In this document: one piece after another, positions 1-6,818 of the stretch | Layout: every line of letters begins with the position of its first letter | How positions within the stretch are numbered: the first letter of the stretch is position 1 | Origin: Massilia sp. | GTDB taxonomy: Bacteria > Pseudomonadota > Gammaproteobacteria > Burkholderiales > Burkholderiaceae_D | Length of the DNA: 7,886 nt | Assembly (NCBI GenBank): GCA_028291845.1 | Contig: JAQGNM010000262.1 | Coordinates: 1 to 7,886 of the forward strand | Direction of reading: 5' to 3' | Notes under the pieces: generated by a model | What the model saw: the letters and a program-made list of their open reading frames with translations, nothing else | What the model was told of the DNA's origin: nothing | Database searches by the model: none | Position numbers and translations under genes: made by a program

Positions 1-1919
1 AACACGCCGATCGGTTTGCTCGGGTTGTCGAGGCCGGCGCGCGAGGTCTGGATGCGCTTGGCGATCATTTCCATCGCATGGTCCTGGCCGATGACGCGTT
101 TGGCCAGGTTGCTGGCGATGTTGAGGATGGTTTCCATCTCGTTCTTCGCCATGCGGCCGACCGGAATGCCAGTCCAGTCACCCACCACCGCCGCGACGGC
201 CTGGTAGTCGACGGTCGGCAGAATCAATGGCGTCTCGCCCTGCAGATCGGACAGTTTGGTCTGGACTTCCTTCAGCTGCGCCATCAGGTCGGCACGCTGC
301 GTGGCATCCATGCTGCTTGGCGCGACAGCGGCCGCTTCCAGCATGCTGCCAGTGCCTTCGACCGGCTGCGCGCCGTCGCGCAGCTGGGCGCGCAGCGACA
401 GCAGCTGGTCGACCAGCGCGCGCTCGTCGTTCCAGCGCGTTTCCAGGCCCACCAGGCGCTCGCGCTCCGCCGTCAGCAGCGCGTCGGCGTCGACGCCGCG
501 TTTGGCCGTGTCGATACCGATCGCGTCTTCACGCTTGATGATGCCCAGCTCCACTTCGAGCGCCTCGATGCGCTTGCGGCTGTCGTCCACTTCGGCCGGC
601 GTCGCGTGCAGGCTGACCGCGACGCGCGCGCAGGCGGTGTCGATCAGGCTGACAGATTTGTCGGGCAGCTGGCGCGCCGGGATGTAGCGGTGACTGAGTT
701 TGACGGCCGCTTCCAGCGCTTCGTCGAGGATCTGCACTTTATGGTGCTTTTCCATCGTCGAGGCGACCCCGCGCATCATCAGGATCGCGCGCTCTTCGCT
801 TGGCTCGTCCACTTGAATCGACTGGAAGCGGCGGGTCAGCGCCGGGTCTTTCTCGATATGCTTCTTGTACTCGGCGAAGGTAGTCGCGCCGATGGTGCGC
901 AGGGTGCCGCGCGCGAGCGCAGGTTTGAGCAGGTTGGCCGCATCGCCCGTACCTGCCGCACCGCCCGCGCCCACCAGCGTGTGGGTCTCGTCGATGAACA
1001 GGATGATCGGCGTCGCGCTGGCCTGCACTTCATCGATGACGGAGCGCAGACGCTGCTCGAACTCGCCCTTCATGCTGGCGCCGGCCTGCAAGAGGCCCAC
1101 GTCGAGCGTCAACAGCTGCACCTCTTTCAGCGCGGGCGGCACGTCGCCGCGCGCGATGCGCTGCGCAAAACCTTCGACGACGGCCGTTTTGCCGACGCCC
1201 GCTTCGCCGATCATGATCGGGTTGTTCTGGCGCCGCCGCATCAGGATGTCGACCATCTGGCGGATCTCGTCGTCGCGCCCGACGATCGGGTCCATCTTGC
1301 CGCTGCGTGCCTGCTCGGTCAGGTCGACTGTGAACTTCCTCAGCGCTTCCTGCTTGCCCATGGCTGCCGGGGCAATGGCGCCCGAGGCTTCGCCAGGCGC
1401 AGCCCCGCCGCCACTGAAGCCGTCCGTGGCGACCAGCTTCGCTTCCGGCGACTCGCCCAGCAGCTTGTTGAAATTGTCGGACAGGTGTTCCAGCTTGATG
1501 CGCTCGAACTGCTTCGACATGGCGTACAGCGCGTTGCGCAGGCCATTGGTCTTGAGCAGACCGACAATCAAATGGCCGGAGCGGATCTGCGATTCGCCGA
1601 ACATCAGGGTGCCGTAGACCCAGGCGCGTTCGACCGATTCTTCCAGCTGCGAGGACAGATCGGTGACGGAGGTGGAGCCGCGCGGCAGGCGGTCGAGCGC
1701 CGCCGTCAGGTCGCGCGCCAGCGTGGCCGTATCGATCTCGTAATGGCGGATGATGCGCACCAGGTCGGAGTCCTGCAGCTGCAGGATCTGGTGCATCCAG
1801 TGCACCAGTTCGACGTAAGGGTTGCCGCGCAGCTTGCAGAATACGGTGCTGCTTTCAATGGCCCGGTAACACAGGCTGTTCAGTTTTCCAAACAATGCTA
1901 CGCGGCTGATGTCGGCCAT
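1..1919 (-). CDS. clpV: ClpV/TssH, T6SS sheath-disassembly AAA+ ATPase (3' end cut off by window edge)
   Basis: Cytoplasmic Hsp100/ClpB-type hexameric ATPase that extracts and unfolds contracted TssB-TssC sheath so subunits can be reused. The first 639 codons are visible, starting MADISRVALFGKLN. Residues 1 to about 160 are the ClpV-type N-domain (FCKLRGNPYVEL at 28-39), followed by a Gly/Ala-rich linker at about 165-190. AAA+ domain 1 has Walker A GEAGVGKT (238-245), Walker B FIDE (308-311) and an arginine pair before F365 (R363, R364). A charged helical middle domain spans roughly 430-545, and DWTGIPVG (581-588) leads into AAA+ domain 2. The window ends just before the second Walker A, so domain 2 cannot be judged. 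The ATG is 19 bases after the tssG stop and follows an AGGGGAA ribosome binding site. The N-domain resembles P. aeruginosa ClpV1 rather than general ClpB, and the T6SS context excludes housekeeping clpB. Confidence 0.97.
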   Translation of the reverse strand, partial: MADISRVALFGKLNSLCYRAIESSTVFCKLRGNPYVELVHWMHQILQLQDSDLVRIIRHYEIDTATLARDLTAALDRLPRGSTSVTDLSSQLEESVERAWVYGTLMFGESQIRSGHLIVGLLKTNGLRNALYAMSKQFERIKLEHLSDNFNKLLGESPEAKLVATDGFSGGGAAPGEASGAIAPAAMGKQEALRKFTVDLTEQARSGKMDPIVGRDDEIRQMVDILMRRRQNNPIMIGEAGVGKTAVVEGFAQRIARGDVPPALKEVQLLTLDVGLLQAGASMKGEFEQRLRSVIDEVQASATPIILFIDETHTLVGAGGAAGTGDAANLLKPALARGTLRTIGATTFAEYKKHIEKDPALTRRFQSIQVDEPSEERAILMMRGVASTMEKHHKVQILDEALEAAVKLSHRYIPARQLPDKSVSLIDTACARVAVSLHATPAEVDDSRKRIEALEVELGIIKREDAIGIDTAKRGVDADALLTAERERLVGLETRWNDERALVDQLLSLRAQLRDGAQPVEGTGSMLEAAAVAPSSMDATQRADLMAQLKEVQTKLSDLQGETPLILPTVDYQAVAAVVGDWTGIPVGRMAKNEMETILNIASNLAKRVIGQDHAMEMIAKRIQTSRAGLDNPSKPIGV

Positions 1920-1938
1920 GACTTCCCCTATTGGTTTT

Positions 1939-2982
1939 CTATTGATTGATGAAGCTTGCGGTACTGCTTTCCAGATTGACCGGATCGATTACCATCTGGT
2001 CGAGGTCGCGCTGCGCCGGCGCACTGGCCAGCCACGTACTCCAACCTACGCGAGTGGCGCCACCGAGGCGCAACGGCGGCAGCTGTTCTTTCTTGAGCAC
2101 CAGCCGCACGTCCCAGTCGAGCGCCAGGCCGACATAATTTTTCACCCATGCCATCAGGCGTTGCATGCTCTCGCCGCCCGGCATGAAGCGCTGGTAGTCG
2201 GCGTAGTCCATCGGCCCGATCACGATACGAAACTTGTGCTGGCAATCCCACACGCTCGCGCCGAGCATCAGCGAGCTTCCCAGGCGGCCGCCGTCGCCGG
2301 CGAAACCGGGACGGCCGATGCGGCTGCGGATTTCCTCAGGCATGCGCATCCAGTGGCCAACGAACTGCTCGACGTGGATTGGCAGCTTGAAGTAGGCGCG
2401 CAGGATCGTCACCAGGCTCGATGCCGGCCGCGCCTTGTTGGCCAGCAGGCCGGCGAAATGCAGCTTGGCGAAGTCGCCGATGGCGTCGCGGTTACGCAGC
2501 GCCGGCGCGCCGATGCCGAACAGGCTGCCGACGAACGTCGAAAAGCGGTCGCCGTCGGCGCGGTCCAGGCTGATGACGGGTTCGGCCACGGCGCGCGCGC
2601 GATAGAACAGCGCCAGCATCCGGTGATGGAACACGTCGAGAAAGGCCAGCATGGTGCCGTCTCCGCCGTGGCGCAGGCGGTCGCGCACATACTCGGTGAT
2701 GTGGGTCGGCATGGGGCCGTTCGCGCCCAGCAGGCCGAAGAAGTTGACGGCCAGGCGGGCGCGCGCTGCGCCATCGGCGCGCGTGAACTGGCCCAGCATG
2801 GTGGGATGAAAGATCAGCGCCGGGTCCTGGCCGAAGCGCGCCGCGTCGTCGCGCGGGCGCAGGGAGGCGCCGATGCGCGGCAAATCGGGCCGGGCGTTTT
2901 CCAGCAGGCGCAGCACCTGGAAAAAATCCATGCGCGCCGCCTGCGTCTCCAGCAGGAGTTCGAGTTCTACAGGATCGCGCAT
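1939..2982 (-). CDS. tssG: TssG, T6SS baseplate subunit
   Basis: Cytoplasmic baseplate wedge protein (ImpH/VasB family, HsiH1 in P. aeruginosa). In characterised systems TssG joins two TssF copies and binds TssE and TssK in the wedges from which tube and sheath grow. The 347-residue product is of normal length. Family landmarks are the N-terminal FFQVLRLLE (20-28), FFGLLGANGPMPTHITEY (81-98) and the helix FLDVFHHRMLALFYRA (114-129). The ATG lies 16 bases inside the end of tssF. In the tssG frame the only near-start codon upstream is a CTG before an in-frame stop, so this ATG is the sensible start. An AGGGTGGG purine stretch sits just upstream, so both direct initiation and coupling to tssF translation are possible. 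It stops with TAG 19 bases before clpV. No truncation or frameshift is seen. Confidence 0.95.
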   Translation of the reverse strand: MRDPVELELLLETQAARMDFFQVLRLLENARPDLPRIGASLRPRDDAARFGQDPALIFHPTMLGQFTRADGAARARLAVNFFGLLGANGPMPTHITEYVRDRLRHGGDGTMLAFLDVFHHRMLALFYRARAVAEPVISLDRADGDRFSTFVGSLFGIGAPALRNRDAIGDFAKLHFAGLLANKARPASSLVTILRAYFKLPIHVEQFVGHWMRMPEEIRSRIGRPGFAGDGGRLGSSLMLGASVWDCQHKFRIVIGPMDYADYQRFMPGGESMQRLMAWVKNYVGLALDWDVRLVLKKEQLPPLRLGGATRVGWSTWLASAPAQRDLDQMVIDPVNLESSTASFINQ

Positions 2983-4841
2983 GTGCCCACCCTGGCCGGC
3001 CAGCGCATGATGTCACCGCGCCCGATGGTGCGCACGACCGTCTCCGTGAACGAGTTGATGGAGACGTATTGGGCAAAAAATTCGGACAGCACCGCGCCCA
3101 GCACGAACGGACCGGTGCCTTCGAACGCCGCGTCGTCGAGCGTGACGGTGATCTGGATGCCGCGCCCGACGGTGATGGGCCCGGGCGACGGCATGCGCCG
3201 CGTTATCGCCTTCGATGCGATCGAGCGCACGCCTTCGACCTGGCGCTGGGCATTCAGGTCGGTCGGATGGCAGTACAGCGCCAGCAACTCGCGCAAGGCG
3301 ACGGCGCCATGCTGGGGATCGGTGTCGAGCAGCGAGAGGTAATTGAGCGACAGTTGATTAAGCAGGCGCCACGCCATGCTGCCCTCGGCGAACGAGGGAA
3401 GCGGCTGGCTTGGGCCAGCCACGCAGCGCACGCTGGTAATGGGCGCGCCGTTGTCCAGCAAAAAATCGGTCTTGCCGACGCCGACCGCCATCGCCAGCGG
3501 CAGGTCGCGGTTGGTGCACAGGACCGACAGGCCGAGCTGGCGCAGATCGGTGCTGTATGGCGCTTCGGCGGCATCGACGATGGCGATGAAGGTTTCGCTG
3601 CCGATGTAGCTCGAACGCGGACCGTCGCGGCGCTGGCGTTGCGACACCTGGCGCGCCTCGCGGCGGATCTGGAAAAAAGCCTGGTCCTGCTGGAGCGTGC
3701 CGATATCCTTGGCCGCGTAAAACGGCTGAAACGCCTGCTGCGCATCGGCGCCGGTGCCGTACGCCGTCACCGACGCGACCTGGAACACTTCGTAATCCAT
3801 GGGCCGGGTGCGGTCGACCAGCACGTGGTATTCGAGCTGTTCGCCGGTGACGTTGATGCGGTCGGCGCGGCGCGGGAACAGATTGATGGCGGGGGTACAG
3901 TGCAAGGCGAAGTTGGAGGCATCGAGCGCTTTTTCCAGCTGCACGTCGGCGCGGTTCAGCAGGATCGTGATCTCGACTTCCCTGTCGGGGCACAGCCGCA
4001 GCGCGCCGCGCAGGCCGGCCAGCTCGACGAACTGGAAGCGCTGCGGAAAGGCGAAATACTCCTGCAGCAGCCGGTACCCCTGGAAGGTGCGTTCGCCGCT
4101 GGGCAGCAAGGATTCATGGTCGGCCAGGCCGACGGGGCGCAGCGCGTTTTTGGCAAGCAGGCGGTGCCAGGCGGCGGGGCGCGCCACCGGCGTCACCAGC
4201 ACGCCTTCCACGCTGCCCAGCAAGCTCTCGAGGATCCGTACCGGCATCTCGTCGGCGCCGCGCAAGAACAGCGGCAGCGTGTCCAAGGGCAAATCCTGGA
4301 ACGCGACGCCGCTGCTTTTCAGGCGCAGGCGCACGCCTGCCTTGACCGCCGGCGGCAGCTGAACGTTCAGGCCGGCCTGGCTGCCGCTGTGCGTGAAAAA
4401 CTTCGCGTCCACCAGTTCGACCGGCCACAGCGTCACCTCGTGCGCCGTACGGAACTCGCAGGCAGTATTGTCGTTTTTTCCCAGCACGCTGCGCATGGCG
4501 CTGCCACGGGCCACCCGGTGGCCGCTGGCCAGGGCGGGGTTGGACAGGTCCGGCTGCAGCTGCACCACCGTCATCGACGGCGTCGGCGCCAGCAGATGCG
4601 GGTAGACCAGCTCGGACAGGTGCTGGGTAAAGCGCGGGAACTCGGCGTCGATCTTCATCTGCACGCGCGCCGCCATGAAACTGAAGCCTTCGAGGAGGCG
4701 CTCCACGTACGGGTCAGCGCATTCAAAAGCGTCCAGGCCCAGGCGCCCGGCTATTTTCGGAAACTCCTGTGCAAACTCGCCGCCCACTTCGCGCAGGTGC
4801 TGCAGTTCCTGGCTGTAGTAACGCAGGAAGCGCGGGTTCAT
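2967..4841 (-). CDS. tssF: TssF, T6SS baseplate subunit
   Basis: Largest wedge protein of the T6SS baseplate (ImpG/VasA family, HsiG1 in P. aeruginosa), acting in the cytoplasm at the membrane complex with TssG, TssE and TssK. The 624-residue product has the usual family length. The N-terminus MNPRFLRYYSQELQHLRE is the typical TssF opening, followed by DPYVERLLEGF (43-53) and YPHLLAPTPS (80-89), both recognisable family motifs. The open frame continues 33 codons further upstream (to an ATG at 4940), but that extension is Arg/Gly-rich, does not look like TssF and lies inside tssE. The start at 4841 also gives an ATGA overlap with the tssE stop, and a GGGA lies about 10 bases upstream. The 3' end overlaps tssG by 16 bases. 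Confidence 0.95.
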   Translation of the reverse strand: MNPRFLRYYSQELQHLREVGGEFAQEFPKIAGRLGLDAFECADPYVERLLEGFSFMAARVQMKIDAEFPRFTQHLSELVYPHLLAPTPSMTVVQLQPDLSNPALASGHRVARGSAMRSVLGKNDNTACEFRTAHEVTLWPVELVDAKFFTHSGSQAGLNVQLPPAVKAGVRLRLKSSGVAFQDLPLDTLPLFLRGADEMPVRILESLLGSVEGVLVTPVARPAAWHRLLAKNALRPVGLADHESLLPSGERTFQGYRLLQEYFAFPQRFQFVELAGLRGALRLCPDREVEITILLNRADVQLEKALDASNFALHCTPAINLFPRRADRINVTGEQLEYHVLVDRTRPMDYEVFQVASVTAYGTGADAQQAFQPFYAAKDIGTLQQDQAFFQIRREARQVSQRQRRDGPRSSYIGSETFIAIVDAAEAPYSTDLRQLGLSVLCTNRDLPLAMAVGVGKTDFLLDNGAPITSVRCVAGPSQPLPSFAEGSMAWRLLNQLSLNYLSLLDTDPQHGAVALRELLALYCHPTDLNAQRQVEGVRSIASKAITRRMPSPGPITVGRGIQITVTLDDAAFEGTGPFVLGAVLSEFFAQYVSINSFTETVVRTIGRGDIMRWPARVGTCAIL

Positions 4842-5350
4842 TTTGTATCCCGTCCGTTGGTTTCGGATATGACGACGGCGCCGCGTTCCAGGTCCAGCTC
4901 GGTCTTCAGATACAGGCGCTCCGGATAGGGCTGCGCCCACAGGTCCGCTTCGATCTCAAAATCGAGCTTGTTTTCGCGCGTGTCGCTAGTGGCCATCGCC
5001 TTGACCGTGACGGTATTGCGTACCAGGCGCGGCTCGAAATCCCAGATCGCCTGGCGGATGCCGCGCTCGAGCGCGGTCACATCCAGGTTGGCCACGGCAT
5101 TGCCGGCCAGGCCCGGCACGCCGTAGTTCAGGACCGAGTTGGCCAGGTGCGGCAAACGCGCTGTGGTAGTGACGGATAACAGATTGGTGGTGTTGAGCAG
5201 CCATGCGAGGTCACGCAGCACGCCATCGCGTAACGTGCGCAGCGACAGAACGCGCCGTTCACGCGGCTCCACCGTACTGGTCGGCTCGTCATCGCTGAGC
5301 CGGTCCAGCAAGGATGGCTGCAGGCGTTCGCGTGGCGCCAGTTCAGCCAT
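4838..5350 (-). CDS. tssE: TssE, gp25-like T6SS baseplate protein
   Basis: Small baseplate subunit homologous to phage T4 gp25 (HsiF1 in P. aeruginosa), which links the wedges to the first sheath ring and helps start sheath polymerisation. The 170-residue product has the family's usual N-terminal PSLLDRLSDDEP (12-23) and the gp25-type EPR motif at 106-108 (within WDFEPRL), conserved in gp25/TssE proteins and important for sheath initiation. A longer reading of the frame, from an ATG at 5416, would add 22 low-complexity residues inside tagJ. MAELAPRERLQPSLL at 5350 fits the family better. This start overlaps the tagJ stop by 8 bases, and there is only a weak GGA upstream, so translation probably depends on ribosomes finishing tagJ. 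The stop codon shares ATGA with the tssF start. The old name 'lysozyme-like' does not imply enzyme activity. Confidence 0.93.
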   Translation of the reverse strand: MAELAPRERLQPSLLDRLSDDEPTSTVEPRERRVLSLRTLRDGVLRDLAWLLNTTNLLSVTTTARLPHLANSVLNYGVPGLAGNAVANLDVTALERGIRQAIWDFEPRLVRNTVTVKAMATSDTRENKLDFEIEADLWAQPYPERLYLKTELDLERGAVVISETNGRDTK

Positions 5351-6176
5351 GTTCGGCGGCGTCCGTAGCGGCGGCGACCGGTTCTTCAACCGCGTCGAAT
5401 TCGATGACGCGCACATCCATCAGCGAATATTCGCCGGCGTCGGTCACCAGCATGCGCTGGCCCAGGCCATGGCTGCCGTGCGCGCCCTGGTCGATCCATT
5501 CGGTGCGGCGCCCGAGCAACAGCGCCTCGTCGGTGCTCGCCAGCGTATCGACATAACGGGTCGGAATCAGGCCGACCGTCTGGGCGCCATTGGTCCAGGT
5601 AAACGACGCCGGGGTCCACACGGTGTCGCGTAAATCGGTGGGCGCATCGAACTCGATGCTGCCGACGCGCTCCATCGGCACCCAGAAATAGCGGCCGTTA
5701 ATGATCACTTCCAGTACCGGCCCGATACGCTGATCGGCATCGGCCAGCCATTCGAAGCGCTGGCCGTCGATGCTGCCGCCGCAGCTCGGCGCGGCATCGA
5801 ACGCCTGGGTCCGCGCGGCGTCGGCGCGGACCGGGTCGCCGGCCGCGTCCAGTTTGATCGCTTCGAGCAGCAGCGCCATCCAGGCGGGCGGCTCGCCGAA
5901 GATCAGCGGCGCGTGCACCGCCTTGAAAATATCGCCACGCAGCGCTTCGCACTGAATCGCTTCGCGGTAGGTCTGCACCATTGGCAGGGTGGCCGCATCG
6001 AGTTCGCCGGCCACGTTCAATTGCGTCAAGGCGCGGTTCCACTGTCCCAGCACGCACAGCAACTGGAACAGGAAAATCCGGTATTTCGGGTTGGCGGCAT
6101 CATTGCGCACCTGGTCTTGCAAGGCGGCCAGGGCGGCGGTCAACTTACCTTCTTGTATCAACGCTTGCGGATTCAT
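5343..6176 (-). CDS. tagJ: TagJ/ImpE (HsiE1-type) T6SS accessory protein
   Basis: Accessory protein found in a subset of T6SS clusters. Work on P. aeruginosa HsiE1 showed that it binds the small sheath subunit TssB/HsiB1 and interacts with ClpV, so it is thought to help sheath recycling. It is not essential in every system. The 277-residue product has an N-terminal helical, TPR-like half (about 1-130; for example KYRIFLFQLLCVLGQWNRAL at 31-50). The C-terminal half is typical of ImpE: FEWLADADQRIGPVLE (141-156), NGRYFWVP (160-167), DLRDTVW (181-187) and GLIPTRY (202-208). It ends in an Ala/Glu-rich tail. The ATG has an AGGGAAA ribosome binding site in a leader resembling that of clpV. It lies 79 bases after hcp, beyond a strong hairpin, and overlaps tssE by 8 bases. 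No enzymatic motif was seen. Confidence 0.93.
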   Translation of the reverse strand: MNPQALIQEGKLTAALAALQDQVRNDAANPKYRIFLFQLLCVLGQWNRALTQLNVAGELDAATLPMVQTYREAIQCEALRGDIFKAVHAPLIFGEPPAWMALLLEAIKLDAAGDPVRADAARTQAFDAAPSCGGSIDGQRFEWLADADQRIGPVLEVIINGRYFWVPMERVGSIEFDAPTDLRDTVWTPASFTWTNGAQTVGLIPTRYVDTLASTDEALLLGRRTEWIDQGAHGSHGLGQRMLVTDAGEYSLMDVRVIEFDAVEEPVAAATDAAEHG

Positions 6177-6199
6177 GGATTTCCCTATTGTTCAATTCG

Positions 6200-6237
6200 G
6201 TGGGCGGCCGGCTATTGACCGATGACCGGCCGCCCAC
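6200..6237 (-). other. Perfect 12-bp hairpin in the hcp-tagJ gap
   Basis: The arms GTGGGCGGCCGG and CCGGCCGCCCAC (6200-6211 and 6226-6237) are perfect reverse complements around a 14-base loop. The hairpin occupies about half of the 79-base gap between hcp and tagJ. In the sense RNA it is followed by CGAATTGAACAATAGGG with no U-tract, so it is not a standard rho-independent terminator. It is better placed to shield the 3' end of an hcp message from exonucleases, or to cause partial termination. This would give more hcp than downstream baseplate mRNA. The function is inferred. Confidence 0.65.
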
Positions 6238-6255
6238 TTTCAACACGACGCCGCG

Positions 6256-6762
6256 TTACGCCGTGGCAGCGGTGCCTTCCGCGTTGCCGGCGATATCCCA
6301 GGCAAAGTCTTTCTTCGCGTCGCCTGCGCCGGCGCCGGTCTGCATCGTGTACGAGAACGTTACCTTGGCAAAATTGAGCGTCACGTTTTCCGTCAGGCGG
6401 TCTTCGCCACCGCTGCCGCCGGTCGACACCGACGTCACCATGACTTCTTCCAGAATAATGTTGATGTATGGAATCTGGCCGGCACCAGCCTTGCGGGCCA
6501 TCAAGCTGACCTTCGGAATGTGCGTCCCTTTCGCCAAGTGAACCATCAGCGCATTGGTTGCCGAGTCGATGTACTTGGTGAACGACAAGTCCTGGAAGTT
6601 AGCCTTGCCGGCGCCGCCGCCTTTGCCCATATGAGTGGTGCCGGACTGCGACAGGCCCCAACTCCAGGCGAGCACGTCGATGTCCCCTTTTGCACCCTGG
6701 GTTTTGTCGGCCGATTCGCCCTTGATGCTGTCGCCCATGTTGATGTACATGTCTAATGCCAT
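6256..6762 (-). CDS. hcp: Hcp/TssD, T6SS inner tube protein
   Basis: Forms stacked hexameric rings making the tube that the contracting sheath drives into the target cell. It is also secreted and in many systems carries small effectors in its lumen. The 168-residue product strongly resembles P. aeruginosa Hcp1: MALDMYINMGDSIKGES at the N-terminus, IDVLAWSWGLSQSG (28-41), NFQDLSFTKYID (55-66), STGGSGGEDRLTENVTLNF (113-131). A short Ala/Gly/Thr-rich C-terminal tail (about 160-168) is the least conserved part, and no effector domain is fused. The start has the best ribosome binding site in the window (AGGAG, 6 bases from the ATG), fitting the high demand for Hcp. GC-rich hairpins lie in the gaps on both sides, suggesting hcp output is set separately from its neighbours. 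Confidence 0.97.
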   Translation of the reverse strand: MALDMYINMGDSIKGESADKTQGAKGDIDVLAWSWGLSQSGTTHMGKGGGAGKANFQDLSFTKYIDSATNALMVHLAKGTHIPKVSLMARKAGAGQIPYINIILEEVMVTSVSTGGSGGEDRLTENVTLNFAKVTFSYTMQTGAGAGDAKKDFAWDIAGNAEGTAATA

Positions 6763-6768
6763 GATTTT

Positions 6769-6773
6769 CTCCT
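6769..6773 (-). promoter_or_regulatory. Strong Shine-Dalgarno of hcp
   Basis: On the minus strand AGGAG precedes the hcp ATG by 6 bases (AGGAGAAAATCATG). It is the closest match to the anti-Shine-Dalgarno consensus among the starts in this window, and its A-rich spacer should stay unfolded. It begins only about 5 bases after the foot of the hairpin at 6778-6794. Confidence 0.8.
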
Positions 6774-6777
6774 GTGT

Positions 6778-6794
6778 GCCGGCGCGACGCCGGC
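6778..6794 (-). other. GC-rich stem-loop in the tssC-hcp gap
   Basis: The minus-strand RNA reads GCCGGCG-TCG-CGCCGGC, a perfect 7-bp stem with a 3-base loop, between the tssC stop and the hcp ribosome binding site. It is not followed by a U-run in the direction of transcription, so it does not look like an intrinsic terminator of the operon. On the plus strand it is followed by GGTTTTAT, a weak terminator-like layout for antisense transcripts. It could protect the 5' side of a processed hcp transcript. The role is inferred; the inverted repeat is seen directly. Confidence 0.55.
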
Positions 6795-6818
6795 GGTTTT
6801 ATATACAAACGAACGGGA

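Noticed and set aside
78..1949. A 623-codon plus-strand open frame opposite clpV.
   Set aside because: It is in the exact codon register of clpV, so a stop would require a TTA, CTA or TCA codon in clpV, and these are very rare in GC-rich genes. The product is Arg/Gln/His/Val/Ala-rich, resembles no family I know, and the sense strand encodes an unmistakable ClpV.
1909..3342. A 477-codon plus-strand open frame opposite tssG and the end of tssF.
   Set aside because: It is in the same mirror register relative to tssG. Composition is Ala/Gln/Arg/His-rich without domain signals, and it crosses a gene boundary on the coding strand.
3069..4928. A 619-codon plus-strand open frame opposite tssF.
   Set aside because: It is in register with tssF codons and explained by the lack of TTA/CTA/TCA codons there. 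No ribosome binding site, domain or plausible product was seen.
4842..4940. An N-terminal extension of TssF by 33 residues from an ATG at 4940.
   Set aside because: The extension is Arg/Gly-rich, lies inside tssE and does not resemble TssF. The conserved TssF N-terminus begins at 4841, with an ATGA junction.
5351..5416. An N-terminal extension of TssE by 22 residues from an ATG at 5416.
   Set aside because: It lies within tagJ coding sequence, is low complexity and is not like TssE. The start at 5350 gives a normal length and N-terminus.
6200..6240. The hcp-tagJ palindrome as a classical intrinsic terminator.
   Set aside because: There is no U-tract after it in the direction of the operon, and only TTT on the opposite strand. 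A full stop here would also silence five T6SS genes that have no visible promoter.
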